DNA of 64,000 nt from Phoronis australis (Eukaryota > Phoronida > Phoronidae). A model generated the notes under the pieces. It saw only the letters and a program-made list of their open reading frames with translations. It did not search any database and was not told where the DNA came from. Made by a program: the position numbers and the translations under genes. The stretch is taken from assembly GCA_002633005.1 (NCBI GenBank), contig NMRA01000386.1:366393-430392 (forward strand), in the 5' to 3' direction. How positions within the stretch are numbered: the first letter of the stretch is position 1; each line of letters opens with the position of its first letter. Shown here one piece after another: positions 33,334 to 45,944 of this stretch.

Positions 33334-36300
33334 CTATTTTGTCTCCTCCACAACGAGTGAACTCAATACATTACAATCATCATAGTTTGTTGAAGCGCCT
33401 TTCTTGCCACAAGCACTTTCACCAGGAACATCATCAGACCCTCTGGTGGCCGCAAGTGCATTCAAGGTACTAGGCGAGACGGTAGTCAGGGAGATTCCTT
33501 TGTGGGCATACCGGCAATGTTTCATCATTGCCTTCACTGAATTGAAGGTATTGTCGCACATGAGACATGAGAACTTGGGTAAGTTTGATACATTACAACC
33601 ATCATAGTTTGCAGAAGCATCTTTCTTGTCACAACCATCATGACTTTCATCAGATCGCCTGGTGGTCTCGCGTGCGTTGAAGGTGGCAGACGAGACGGCG
33701 GCGATGGATACTCCCTTATGCGCATACCGAAAATGTTTCAACATTGCCTTCAATGACTTGAACGTAGATGTATTATCGCACACGGGACATCGTAACTCTT
33801 GGTTAAAGTGTGAAAGTCGGTGTTGAGTTAGAGTAACTTTTCTGGCAAAGTATCGGTTGCATATGTCGCACTGGAATGGCTGCTCCCCCGTGTGCTGTCT
33901 GCGATGTACTGCATAAATTTCACGATGCATAAGCATCAAGCCGCAGTCTTCACACACTGCCGGGTTCTTCCACTTGTTAGATGTTGTGTGGTTTTGTTTT
34001 ACGTGATCTGTTAGCTGACTGATGAGCTCAAACTGGACCGAACAAAGTTTACACAGGTATGTCTTCGGAGGCTGCGACTGCACTGCTGAAGTGTTTATTA
34101 ACTCTGGCGTGCATACTTTACACACATGAGGTTCAACGCCAGGTGTAGCATGAGATGAATTAAAGTGGGCACACCTATCTAAAGCGTACTTGAAACTTTC
34201 GTCGCACTTTGTACACTTGTACATTTTCAAGTGATCCGATTGCTTAACACCAGCTACGCTAGTGTGTTCGGTTCGCTCTTGGTCAGATATACACACCCTC
34301 TTAAATATGGGGCAATTGGTTTTTTGATTGTGAACCAGGACATCCTTCTGTGTGCAACTGGTCATGTGACAGCGGAGGCTCTCTTGGTCCACAAAGCGAC
34401 ATCCGCATATATTGCAAGGGTATGGCTTCTCACTCGGCCTGCAGCTAGCCTGGTGGCTGATGCGATTGGCCTCTTTCACGAAACTCACACCGCATACCTT
34501 GCATTTAAACGACGGGTTGCGCAGTCCACACAATGTCTCGTGCTTGACACGCTGTTCTCTCTTCACAAACCCACGGCCACACTCCTTACACTTATGCGGC
34601 CTCTCCTTCTCTGGTAGATGGTAGCTCCTGTGAGCTTTCAGAGAAGATATACTAACGCATGTATGCCCACAGATGTCACACACATATGGCCGGTAGCCCG
34701 TGTGTTGCCGGTAATGTATCTGGAAATAGTATTTGCGTCGAAACTGTCGTCCACACCGGTCGCAACAGTAATTCCTTTTTCCGGTGTGCACTGTCTCGTG
34801 GTCATCAAGGTTATGCTGCGATTTGAAAGATTGGCCACAGAAGCGGCATTCGAACTTTCTCCGGTAACGATGCTTCCGGAACGTATGCTGATAGAGCTGT
34901 CTCAGGTTGCTATACGTTTCACCACACACTTTGCACGTGGGTGTGGCCTGGTGATAGACCATGTGCGCCTTCATGTGACACTCAAAGTAGAAAGTCTTTT
35001 GACATACCTCGCACGGCACATTCTTGTCATGTCGGTTGCCCTTGTGTTTCGCAAGGCCGGCCCTAGTATGGAAACTTCGACTACACAAATCGCATTTGAA
35101 CGTCCCTTCATCTACCTTAACTTCTGGACGAGTCTCGACCAAACCGGGTTTTGGCATGATTTTAACTGGAGTACGCACAGCTGTGGGTGATGCATTTGGG
35201 ACACTCATTGACACCTGAGCAGGTGTCAAGACGATCGGAGTGAGTGGTGAACTGGCACAATCTACTGAGGGATGCCCCGACGTCAAGATAATCTGACCTG
35301 AGTTGACAGTCATATTTGGTAGGACAGTTCCTGGTGGTAGCAAGATGAACTGTGACGTAGTTGATGAACCTGGCGATGCACCTGATGACCCCTGTGATGC
35401 ACCTGTTGATCCCCGTGTACCTGGTGACCCCAGTGATGCAACTGATGATCTCTGTGTTCTTGATGACCCCTGCCATGCACTTGCTGACCTATGCAATGCA
35501 CTTGATGACTCCTGCAAAGCATCAGATGACCCCTGTTGATTAACACGAAGGCCTTGCTTAGATTTTGTTTCATTCAACCTCAGCTCTTTCCTTTTGGTTG
35601 TTGGAGCACAGGCTGCACGTTTAGCATAGCCATGTTCAACAAAGTCTTCAGGTGCACCGGGATCAATCCCCTTCTCATCAGGGTGAAAAATACGCCACGT
35701 GATACCTTCTCCATATAGCCGTTTATTCAATTTGCATTTCTTACTAATAGTATTCACAGCCTGGCCTCTGATGAGATCTCTTACTTCGGGTTTTTCATCT
35801 GCAACTGAGACTAGAGTCTCCGAAGACTGCATTTCCTTGTCTGTACCTGCTGACTCGGTGTCATGTTCACTCTCATTTACCTGGGGCGGCTCGACAACAG
35901 CAGCTTGCTCCGGACTTGTCGGTAAACAAGCATACGGCATCTGCTGGCTTTCACTATGAAACCGGATCACATTCATTTGCTGTCTTTCAGTTGACACTGA
36001 GCTCAGCCAGGGATAGTCTTTACCTTCGAGAATGCTAGGAGAGGGTTTAAACTCCATGATCATTGATCTGTTTGTATCAACGCCGTTATGGTTTCCGTCA
36101 AAGTGGTTGACTTCCTCACCCTGAAAAGGAAAAGCAAACCACATTGGCAAATCATGTGACCACACAATGCATTATGTAATCAAAACCTGCAGAGGATATG
36201 TTTGATCATTAGTTGATCTACCTGACGATGCCAATTGTGAAGCTTTCAGAAATATATGCACTTTATAATTCAACCCATATTCACAGCAAATAATGCATTT

Positions 36301-39300
36301 AATCATTCTATGCCCAAATTCTGACACCAGTCCTTACACACCCTTGAGACAGGACTCCCTCTTCAATTGCAGGAAAGGGTAGAACAGTCATGTTGCAAAA
36401 AAAATAAATAAAGAGTTTATTGTAGTGAAAATGCAAGAAAAAGTGGAACAAGTATAAACAACTCAGGTGGTTAAATGTAAACTTCAATGCATTAACAGCA
36501 TATATAAATTTTCTCAGGCTTTCGGGTAAAAAGCACGACAGAATTTTGAAAGAAAATTATGCAGCAGGACCTGAGAAAAAATAAGTCAAGAACAGAAATT
36601 TTGGGAGCAGATTTTGTCAAAAACGAACAGAAATGTTCACCTCATACCAGTCAGAACACACAGCACATGCGTACTGTCTCTAAAAAGCATAACAGCTACT
36701 CTAAGTAAGAACAATTAATCTTCTTTCACGCCATATGTGGGTCACTTCACGTAATGAAAAGATCTAGGTACCGACAAGGGTTCGAACTGGGACTTTCAGC
36801 AAACCGCGCAAACGTTCTATTCTATTGACTTTTTTCTAAACATTCTGGTTGTTCTGTGGCATAAAATCACTCATTTCAGGTTCCATGGTTTTAGAAAACA
36901 GTGGGTGCGATTACAGCTAACACAGACTGACATAGTCGTTTCAATGGGAGTCATTTCAGTCCCCCTCATTGGATATTCCACGCTCAAAACATTCTTTAAG
37001 AAGACGGCAAATCATTTACCACACACAAAAAGCAAGAATTAGTTGCGGGTCAGTCCGAAGGATAGTCCAAAATGAAATTCCCTTTGGCAACCTAGTCCTA
37101 AGGGATGATAGTCTGAAAATGAATTTAACCAGCAGTGTCACATTTTGCCAGATTGAATTTGGCAGTCGAGCTATCAGAACCTGCTTCTGTGTACTGAAGA
37201 AATAGCAGAAAAGATCTAGCAAATCCAAAACTCAACACAAACAGGAAATTCGGAGGTAAACAGTTTGCTCTTGCTTAGGTCCTTATGCATGGAGAAAAGG
37301 TGGCCTAGAGAACAACTTCCACTCCACCACTTCGATAACTAGGCTACATATTGACAACTGCTTCTTGTACCTTGTATGTTGCTGTACACGCTGCTTCTCC
37401 AGGTGATATTTTGATAATCTCCAGTTATTGCGCATCAAATGACACCCCACCCCTAGTATCAAAAAGAGGAAATGTGTACATCTCATTTTTGGAGTCTAAA
37501 GCAAGAACACTGAACCTGGTTTTAAGTTTTTCTATCAATATCATGTATAGATACATACATACATAGTTACATACATGCATGCATACACACACACACACAC
37601 ACGCACACACACACTCACACACATGCATACACACATAGATAGATACACAAGTCAGTATTCTTAATACTAAGTTCCAGTTCAAGCCATGTCACGAAATTTC
37701 ACAAAAATAGATCATGTATTATTTACTTTACATTCCCTGTCTATTCCTTACACTCCATTTCACACTATTTTTGAAGCACAGTTTCTTCGCCAGCTCTACT
37801 TCAAAGTTTAAACAAATGTAACCATTTTAAGGCATGTCGCAATAAAGGTTAAGTACATAATTATATGCTCGCATACCATGGTGTTACCCAGTGTATGACC
37901 TTGAAGTCCTGAAAGGCTAGTTTAATCGATAATAAAATGAGAACTATTAAAATGTCAACATATTTTTCTGCTGTGACGTATTACACTAGATGTGCAAGTA
38001 AAACAAAACTTATTCAAATTATAGTTTCCACAATTATATCTAAAATACGACTTTGGGCTACCTTTCCACCGGAAGTAGTCGTCAAATCAATGCCATTTTA
38101 AGCTGTCCCCAAATGTGAAACAAAAATCGGATTTAAATTTTGCATTTTCACATTTCTAAAACATCTAAATGCTGAAAGCATTTTTATAATTAAAAATTAT
38201 GTGAAAAAGGTTCTCTGTCCAATTACTGAAGTTTTCTGTCCTCTCTGATTACTGCAATAAATTTATGATAATGGCACCCTTTTTTGCCTTTCCTGTTATA
38301 AGATCATGTAAATAATACCTGTAAGAAGACTTATTAACCAATTATTTGCACCTTATTTCATAAATGACCGGATGAAACTCAATACTTGGCTTTATTTGAA
38401 ACAAGGGTCATCCAAGCAATTTTTACAGCTCTCTAAGAGTTTCATGCACTACAAAAAACATGAGAAATGGTGTATCCAAAAATCAGCACTAACATATTAG
38501 TCTGTTTCTTTTCAGTTGAACAATACTGAAGAAAATGTGAAAATTTCTCATTTTTTGATGTCAAGTAATTTTTGTTACAAATACAAGAGGTAACTAGAAA
38601 GATTATTGTCACGGCGTGACAATAACGGACTCTGCACGTGCATATTACTGAAATTATTATGGGAAGTTACTGACAACAACCCGTTTACCAATATGAAAAG
38701 GAATTCTTCGAAATTGTAGGAGAAATTACATATTAATTTTTTGATGACCTTTCCACTAATTGACCTCTTCTGGTGCATTATGAGCCCCGATGAGGGAGTA
38801 ATTGTTAACTCGATTAAAAGTGTGGTTAATGCTAATAATCACAAATGTTTTACTTTAAGCACTTCAGAATACAAGATGAATGAAGTGGTCACACTTTCAG
38901 AAGAAAAATGCACCTAATGACCCCATGGGTGCACCAAATGACCTGAAAATTTAGAATTCAAACTCAATTGCACTTAGTAAACAGATACGTAATTCTGAAG
39001 TCTCTAGCTCAAAATTTTAGTTTGCACTCAATGACCTTTGACCTATTTTTTCTGATTGGTAAGGCCTATTGCGAAGTAAAGTAGGGTATTCACTTGACAT
39101 GTTGACTTACACCAGTGTGCTGAAATTGAAAAGAATTCCTTGAAAAACGTAAGAGATATAACATTTTGAACGTTACATGACCTTTGCACTAATTGACCTT
39201 ATCCGGTACATTTTAAGCATCTTTAGGAGAATTATTGCAAAGCCCATGGAAAATGTGTTTAACTCTGAGAATCAAAGTTGTCTAACGGTTGACACATCAG

Positions 39301-42300
39301 AATACTTGCTGATTGAAAAGGCCAAATTTTCAGAAGAAAAAATGCACCTAATGACCCCATGTTTGCACTAAATGACCTGAAACTTTGGATTCTGATTTGA
39401 TTTACCTGTGGAAATCAGACCTGTCAATTTGAAGTGTCTAGCTCAAAATTTTAGTTTGCACCTAATGACCTTTGACCATTTCACCTGATTGGATGACCCG
39501 ATTACTTAGAAAAGTACTTTTTTAAATTGTCATGTTGACATATACCTGTGCACCGAATTTGAAAAAGATAGCTTTAAAACTGAANGCAATATGGAATATG
39601 ATTATACAACCAATCAAAATTTATATACTGTCAAAAGTCATATGCTGAATTTAAAGACCGTACCTGCACCCAATTTGGAGTTATTAAGCCTCAAAGTTGG
39701 TCGGAAGAAGAATAAGAATAAGAAGAATAAGAAGAAGAATAAAATTGAAGGAAACCCAGGAACAACAGTACTCTGCGCTTACACGCGCAGAGTAATAAGA
39801 AGAATAAGAATAAAATTGAAGAAAACCCAGGAACAACAGTACTCTGCGCTTACACGTGCAGAGTAACAATATTATTCTGTTCAAAAGCACTACACATCAA
39901 GAAACACTTAACATTCTCAGGCAATAGCATCCCAACAAAACTATCAGGGATGCAGTCTTGAACTTGATTAGCCAGCTTACACAAGTAAAAATAACCCCGC
40001 AGCTTGCATACGAGCCAGATTTATGACGCATACAAGTCAATTGAAGCTGCATTTCACCCTCTGTAGCTGGCCAAAAACGACAAATAAAATTCGGCCTTTT
40101 ACACTCATAAAACCCGTCTCATCATAGGATTCAACTTCTATTATCAGTAACAACATCAAAACCATCAGTAACTACAGTAAAACGCTTCAATCAACTGGGG
40201 TAGACCAACCTGAACATTGCGAATTCGAAAATAATCCATAATCATTCACATTATAGGTGCCTGAAGTTGATAACCAATATAGAACCATACCATGAAAATG
40301 AACATTCCTGAGACCAATTTTAGGAAAATAAAGAGGACTAACTCAATTTTCTTATTTATCCAGTTTAATAGAGTGATATGCAGCCATAAAAATTTCGACC
40401 AACTTGCTAACGGTACTACACACTTCATCTTACTCATAACATCTCAAATATAGTCATCGTGACATCTGTTGCCACAACTGGAACACTTACAGACTGAGAT
40501 TAGTGCACGGCAAATGTGATGGGAAAAACAAGCATGGTTTTACACATCATTTGCTTTTTATGGAGGACCACGCTACTGACTTCTCGACACTGCTTTGTCA
40601 TGGTAATGACCCTTAGGACATCCAAGCAATGCTTATGGAGTCACTTTCAATCTTTACCATTGGAAAAAAAGGAACTCCATGAAAGCACTGAGAGTCACGT
40701 GATGAACTCTTGCATGGTAATTAACTCTCCTGATGTTTTGCAATAACGGCAAATTCTGTTCTGAGGGCAGACCACAAAAAATGTTACATGCCATGTCATT
40801 GGTATGGTGAGTGGTACCTCTCTCTTCCACCAGGTGTCCTCACCAAAGTCGATGTTGTCTCATACCATAACAGTAAATTGTTTCTACGTAGAAAATGCAT
40901 CAGGGACACTGTTTTGACTACAAAGCATCATGACGGCCAAACTGGTTTCAAAAGCTGTAGTGTCACATTGGTCTGAAACTCGTTGTCAGCCGATGCCATC
41001 TCCAAAGACACACAGCTTCACAAAGTTCCTCCAAAAGGTTAAGGCAATACAGCCATAGATGCAAAACTGCTATTAGGGGGCACCAGAGAAGAACTCATCC
41101 GAATTAAGGCCGTCATTCGATCTCGTACAATGAAACGTCACAGAAATGTAATCATCAGATATATGCGAAATCTGAAATAGCAACTCGACAAGTGGTACAG
41201 AGAACTTTTTTAGGAACTGAACATCATCACAGTCAGAAAATCTAATAGCGATGTAGTGGAATGCATTGACATGGTACAGCTCACATCTGAAGGCCTAGTG
41301 AGTAGTGAAGTACCATTATACCTGATTACCACCATAACAGTTTTGGAGCATTCTGCATAAAATGTTAGCAAAATTTTCAGAAAATGTGCAGATTTTAGCA
41401 GTGAAAAGACTCATCTAGGATTTGAAAAGTTGGGGTTCAAATTCGCGAATAGACACTTATCGCCATATGTAGGGATTTCGTAAGGGGTCACCCCGATGTC
41501 AAAGGACAGGGAGGTATTCCCCTAAGAAAATCGTGGCTGTCAGCATTAGCCTACCGCCGGTGTGACATTTATGGTAAATATAGATGGTAATAGTCCATGA
41601 CCCTGATTATGCATGACTACTTATGGAACTGCCAACTTGGATTATTTTCAACTCAGTTATGAAGTGAATTTAAGAAGTTTTGAAATTTTTTCATCAAAAC
41701 TTAAGTCTGTTTTGTCTTACATTTCTAATAATTTATGATCTCATTGTCAAGACTTACATTACGCATTATATACCAAAACAAAAGGGTCGCCTAAATTGTT
41801 TTTACTTGCAGACTTTTTGCAGCCACTGCTTACTTGCATACCACAGATCAAACTTACATACCAATACGGGTATTTTGTGTATGGTACACAGGTTTGGAAT
41901 ATTGCCAGTGAGTACTGCGTCATGAAGGACTGTGAGCAGCGGTGTACTGTAGGTAGTGAAAGTCTAGAGGGTGACCAGCAAGCATAATGTTACGGCAGAG
42001 TGGATTATAATAGTAGTTGGTATGAAGAACGAACAAAATCGTTGTCGTATGAGTTGGTTTGTGAAATTGTCAACAGGAACGTTATTCAAGGAGTGTCAAG
42101 TCAACACTTGGGACAGCCCATAAGACATTTGATTGTCAATCATGATTTAATTATAATAAAAGTAACCCTATAGATGGCACTAGCATAGTTACACTCCATT
42201 ACTATGACCTTTCAGAGAAGTAAAACAAAACAGTGGGGAAGAGATATAAATTGAAAATGTTGTTATTATACTCACCACTCTTTCAATTTTGACAGACTGT

Positions 42301-45135
42301 GGTCTCACTTGCTCTGGTATTACGTCTGACTCCATGACTTCAGGGTTTCCTCCTGGCAATGCGGGGAAGGGGGCAGATACAGGATAGACAGATTTGTGAT
42401 TCCTGGACAGTTTTGTCTTCAACTCAGTTATGAGTCGATGCACGGATAACAAACTCCTGTCACATTGTTGGCATATTGCCCCACCACTGATGTGAACCTT
42501 AAGAAAAAAGAATAGGCAACTCAAAACACTCAAATATATTCAATAATGCACATGGGCGGAGCACCATAGGGGACTGGGGGGGGCACCTATGGTTGTTTGG
42601 TGATGGGGAATAGTGATCAATTTCAAGAACTTTCGGTGAAGGGAGCAAGACATTCCTCAAGACCTAGGATGAGTCACTCGCTCGGTTGGGCCCCCAGATG
42701 GCACTACTGAGAGTTTACTTGTCTATGTCTAGATAAATTGTCAATTTTAAGCTACAATACATGGTGATAATCTTTCCTTCTTAGATAAAAAAATCATTTA
42801 CATTGTGACCGGCACTTTATCACAAAACAAGCGGATCAGAGGAATTCGGCAGCAAATGAAACCTCAGCTGACCTCAAGACTTCACTTATTTTCAGAAAAT
42901 TTGCGATTATGAAATGATATATGGAAAATTTGATGTGTCCACCATGGTTTGATGTTTTATTGGTTCAAAACGATAAGGCAAAGTGATAAAACGACTTGTG
43001 ACAAGCTTGACTTGCATGACACACAGTCGATATGTTGGCATCTTCATCTGAAATCTTATTCTGTCAAATTTTTTGACAAGCTCATTCCGACAAGTTGAGT
43101 TGAAGTAGAGTTGTCCAAGAGGACAATCAGTCAAAAATAATGTTGAGGCCTGGTGTGGTGTACAAGTTTACAACATTTCTCATACTCAGGAAAAGACTAA
43201 TTCACATCACCTCACAAGATTTCAATGACAAAATAATCTGAATAGAATGTTTTTGCTCCTTTCGAATTTTTTTTGTAATTCAAATATTATTTTAAGGGTT
43301 GTTTTAAAATTTGTTAGAACACAAGAAACGTTTTTATTAAAGAATAGTAAATTAGTAATTCTTGCAATGTAATTTCGAAAGTAATAACTTGTTCTCTTTT
43401 CAAAACATCCCTTGTCCAACTTGAACAATGGTGGTTGTGTAAACTTTTCAGCTTGATATTGGATTTATGGCAGTGATAAACCGTTTGCTGTCTTTGAGTG
43501 GAATGTGCCTGAGCATTCGGTTATTTCAACTCTTGCAATTTTCTCATTTATTTTAAAAGTTAATCATAAAATAGCTAATACCGACCACAACTGCATGTTT
43601 TTGGTCAAATTTGACCCACATATTTGCCAAAGATATGCCAACATATTCATAAACAGTTCCACTGAAGAACAGCACTGTCTGTGGCCTGGGATACAAGTGG
43701 CATTGTCACCACCAAGGGTCGAGTTACCAGTTGTGTAAACAAACTGGGCACTAGTATCCCAACTGACCTACGCTTGTGGAGTGAGTTCAGAGCCTGAGCG
43801 AAATGAATTACTTTAAAATTGTCCAGGCAATTTACAAAATTAAAAAAGTTGTATAAATAATATAATATCTAAAGCTTCATTTTGAGACTCTTACAAGTGT
43901 TTCTGATGAAACTTGCATTTTGCTTTCCTTACCCTAGCAACAGTGAACCCATGATCAACAGAGTGCAAACGATTGACACCCAAATGGTTTTCGTTGAATA
44001 TACAAGTATTTACGGCCCATTACGCTGAATTCTGTTCAAGTTTCAAATTCAAACAGCTTACACTGTACACATAGATTACCCTTTTGTGTACTGAATCGCA
44101 TGTGCACACAATTCTACTTTTTTGAACATGGGTAATAAAAGAGAAAGCACGACTGGCAAGTTTCCATTTTTGGAAAAACATTGCAAAGTTGAAACAGAAA
44201 TGTATATTAAATAGTACTGAAATTTCGTAAAATTTTTAAAACTGAATTACAACTCATCAGGAACTAAAACTTTTTGAGACGCTGAATTGTTGGGGGTCCA
44301 TCGTAGGGTGTTGCAGCCCAAACTGATGCCTGCGCCAAACTGATTTGGTGAATCAAATTGATGCCTACACCAAAATGAAGCTACCATAGTAAGTTCCCAT
44401 ATTAGCATGTTTTATGAATTTTTTTAATGTTTATCAGAAACAAAATGATGACAATGAGTGGGGGTAGTGCATATCCATATAGTTTTTCAGGTGACTGATT
44501 CCCTATGTCATGTGATTAATCCAAATGACCTGCATACCGAGCACTTATTGTAGTCAATTTCAGTTCTGAAGCATTAAAAAATCTGTTGGGTGTAATTTGG
44601 TACCTTACGGTAGTGAAGACATTTGTCTGTCTCAATCACCCACACCAACTTGAAGTGGGCCAAATTAGTTTGGTGCAGGCATCAGTTTGGGCTGCAACGT
44701 ACACACTTCGACTTCGTGGTCCAAGTGAGTGTCTTTTTCTGCTGCTTGTAAAATTTTAGTCTCTTGACAGATTATCTCTTTGGTGTCATCATTCCGAAGC
44801 CTATGTTTTATTAGATTGAGTAAGATTTTTTTACAGAATTTCCAGAGCTTACAAGCAAGTTCAAAATACTGTTAAAACATTAGTTAAGGTGTCGAAAATG
44901 GGTACGCATTGATTGTTCTGTGTAGTGATGCTAATGCCTGATGATCATACTAGTCATAATAACAAAAGGAGAACGAATTAGTTACCGAGAAATATTGTAG
45001 AATCATGTCTATTCTAGTCTGTCCCACTACAGAATCCAGATCAAAATAAGTTCTATTCTTGTCGTCAATTTTCAACCCGCAAATTGCACATTCAACGTTC
45101 GCCAGCCAAGATCTTTCATCACAACGGTAGGCCAT
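33334..45135 (-). CDS. ZNF-B: ZAD-like multi-C2H2 zinc-finger protein, paralogue of ZNF-A
   Basis: Exons on minus: 45135-44986 (50 codons from ATG), 42497-42276 (74 codons) and 36120-33334 (928 codons plus stop), all in phase 0, giving about 1052 residues. No counterpart of ZNF-A exon 3 was found; the flanking phases allow direct splicing. Exon 1 has NVECAICG and RIDMILQYFS. Exon 2 has AICQQCDRSLLSVHRLITEL. Together they form the same split ZAD-like CxxC...CxxC module as ZNF-A. The last exon has APEDFVEHGYAKR, FILLPPGTVLPNMTVN and GQIILTS, then about 15 fingers from residue 464 on. Three are consecutive H-X3-C fingers (HKCKECGRGF, FKCKVCGVSF, YPCNICGCRF). The C-terminus carries a duplicated last finger and tail (33365-33580 and 33595-33795). 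Likely a nuclear DNA-binding regulator; target unknown. Introns hold TIR, SINE and tandem-repeat insertions. Confidence 0.9.
33365..33795 (-). repeat. Internal duplication of last finger and tail in ZNF-B
   Basis: Two blocks of about 210-230 bases encode CPVCDN...FKSLKAM, HFRYAHKGVS, then a Ser/Thr-rich tail with NYDGCNV, and CLMCDN...FNSVKAM, HCRYAHKGIS, then a tail with NYDDCNV. ZNF-A has only one such unit. The duplication is therefore specific to ZNF-B or lost from ZNF-A. Confidence 0.8.
35355..35540 (-). repeat. Degenerate 21-bp coding repeats in ZNF-B (about 8-9 units)
   Basis: Plus-strand units of the type gatgcacctgatgacccctgt recur with substitutions and encode Ser/Gly/Ala/Thr-rich heptads (SSGASPG, GSTGASQ). 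This is the same place as the roughly 4-unit array of ZNF-A (10549-10632), directly before the FILLPPGTV block. It shows expansion or contraction by whole codons. Confidence 0.75.
36770..36840 (-). mobile_element. tRNA-derived SINE remnant (minus strand)
   Basis: On minus: gcgcggtttgctgaaagtcc then cagttcgaacccttg. AGTTCGAACCC is close to the pol III B box. The same family occurs at 12870-12950. It lies in the intron upstream of the ZNF-B zinc-finger exon. Confidence 0.45.
37555..37645. repeat. (CA)n and (CATA)n microsatellite
   Basis: An atacatacat run passes into a CA dinucleotide run with g/t interruptions, then atagatagat. It lies in a ZNF-B intron. The Cys/Val-rich open frame on the other strand is only the translation of this repeat. 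Confidence 0.9.
38680..39584. repeat. Tandem repeat of about 433 bp with many TGACC(T) motifs
   Basis: Two full units (38680-39112 and 39113-39545) and the start of a third run up to the n at 39584. Shared blocks are gaaaaggaattctt, actaattgacct, agaagaaaaatgcaccta, atgaccccatg and ctcaaaattttagtttgcac. Each unit carries several TGACC half-sites and one TGACCTTTGACC pair (39032-39044; 39466-39477), which on minus is a DR1 of AGGTCA half-sites. It lies in the ZNF-B intron. Confidence 0.8.
39700..39866. repeat. Tandem pair with actctgcgc hairpin
   Basis: Two units contain aataaaattgaa, aaacccaggaacaacagt and the hairpin actctgcgc...gcgcagagt (39770-39778 with 39785-39793). They are joined by aataagaag-type A-rich repeats. 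The second copy has one change in the hairpin arm (cgtgcagagt). Probably the tail of the mobile element that also includes the 433-bp units. Confidence 0.7.
43582..43769 (+). repeat. Dispersed repeat, inverted relative to 49784-49950
   Basis: Shares cgaccacaac, atgtttttggtcaaa, aagatatgcc, gaacagcactg and gggtcgagttaccagttgt with the reverse complement of 49784-49950, roughly 78% by eye. It lies in the ZNF-B first intron. No coding capacity is seen. Confidence 0.7.
44310..44698. mobile_element. MITE-like element with about 39-bp terminal inverted repeats
   Basis: The arm at 44310-44348 (gttgcagcccaaactgatgc...) is the reverse complement of 44660-44698 with about two mismatches. The element is 389 bp with no coding frame. 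A weaker internal repeat (aaattgatgcctacacc) follows the left arm. It sits in the intron between exons 1 and 2 of ZNF-B. A clear target-site duplication was not found. Confidence 0.75.
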
Positions 45136-45366
45136 CTTGTCTTGCAATCTCGGGTAGGCCATACTATGCCCCAAGATCAAAAGCATATTATTTTCTGCGC
45201 CCAACGTTCTAAAAATTGACATCTTTATTACTATTAGTGGTGAAATCCATAAGTGGCATTCAAAAGTTTCAAGGATTTCAATGACTGACAAGAGAACAAG
45301 ATTTATTACAGCCTCGTCCCCAAGTTGTCTACGTGACCGCTAGGGGTAATCTCGGTGGTTCCCCGC

Positions 45367-45804
45367 GTGCTGTACTTGAACTTGGAATCCAAGATTAAGC
45401 GGAAGTGAGTGTTGCGTGAACTTGGAATACGCGAGGCAACTTAACAAGTTCACTCAAATAATCACGTTCATGTTCACAAAAATTTTCCCTGTACTAAATC
45501 AAGTTACATTTGAATAAAATGACTCGATAATGTCAGTTCAACCTTTCCAACTACTATACGGGGCGGGCGATCAGTTTCACCAAACAATAATCCATTTAGT
45601 AGCCTTTAACATTCCTCCAGTTCAGCGACACAAGTTACGATAAAGGAGAAAATCAATGGTTGAGGCCAATAATTACAAAAATTCTTTTCGCCCAACAAAA
45701 ATTTCACCTTTTTTGACTTAGAGAATATTCAATTCCAAGTTCACGCAACACTCAGTCCGCTTAATATTGAGATTAAGCAGGATTCCAAGTTCACGCACAG
45801 CACC
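45367..45804. mobile_element. MITE-like element with about 60-70-bp inverted repeats upstream of ZNF-B
   Basis: The left arm 45367-45429 contains gaacttggaatcc, gattaagcgga and gtgagtgttgcgtg. The right arm 45732-45804 is its reverse complement with small indels. The element is about 440 bp and non-coding. It lies about 230 bases 5' of the ZNF-B ATG, so it may lie in the promoter or 5'UTR. accgctagg occurs just outside both ends. Confidence 0.75.
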
Positions 45805-45944
45805 GCTAGGTGGTGAGAAGCCAGCACGCTGGCTAGGCACGTAGGGCACCAGCGAGGTTGCTTAATACATAGCAACTTCTTGCGGAGTTATGAGACAAGT
45901 ACAGCAGAACGTATCGTTGGCTAAAGAGCTGAACGTTACACTTA

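Noticed and set aside
37425-37682. Cys/Val-rich minus frame resembling a small secreted peptide
   Set aside because: Translation of a CA microsatellite.
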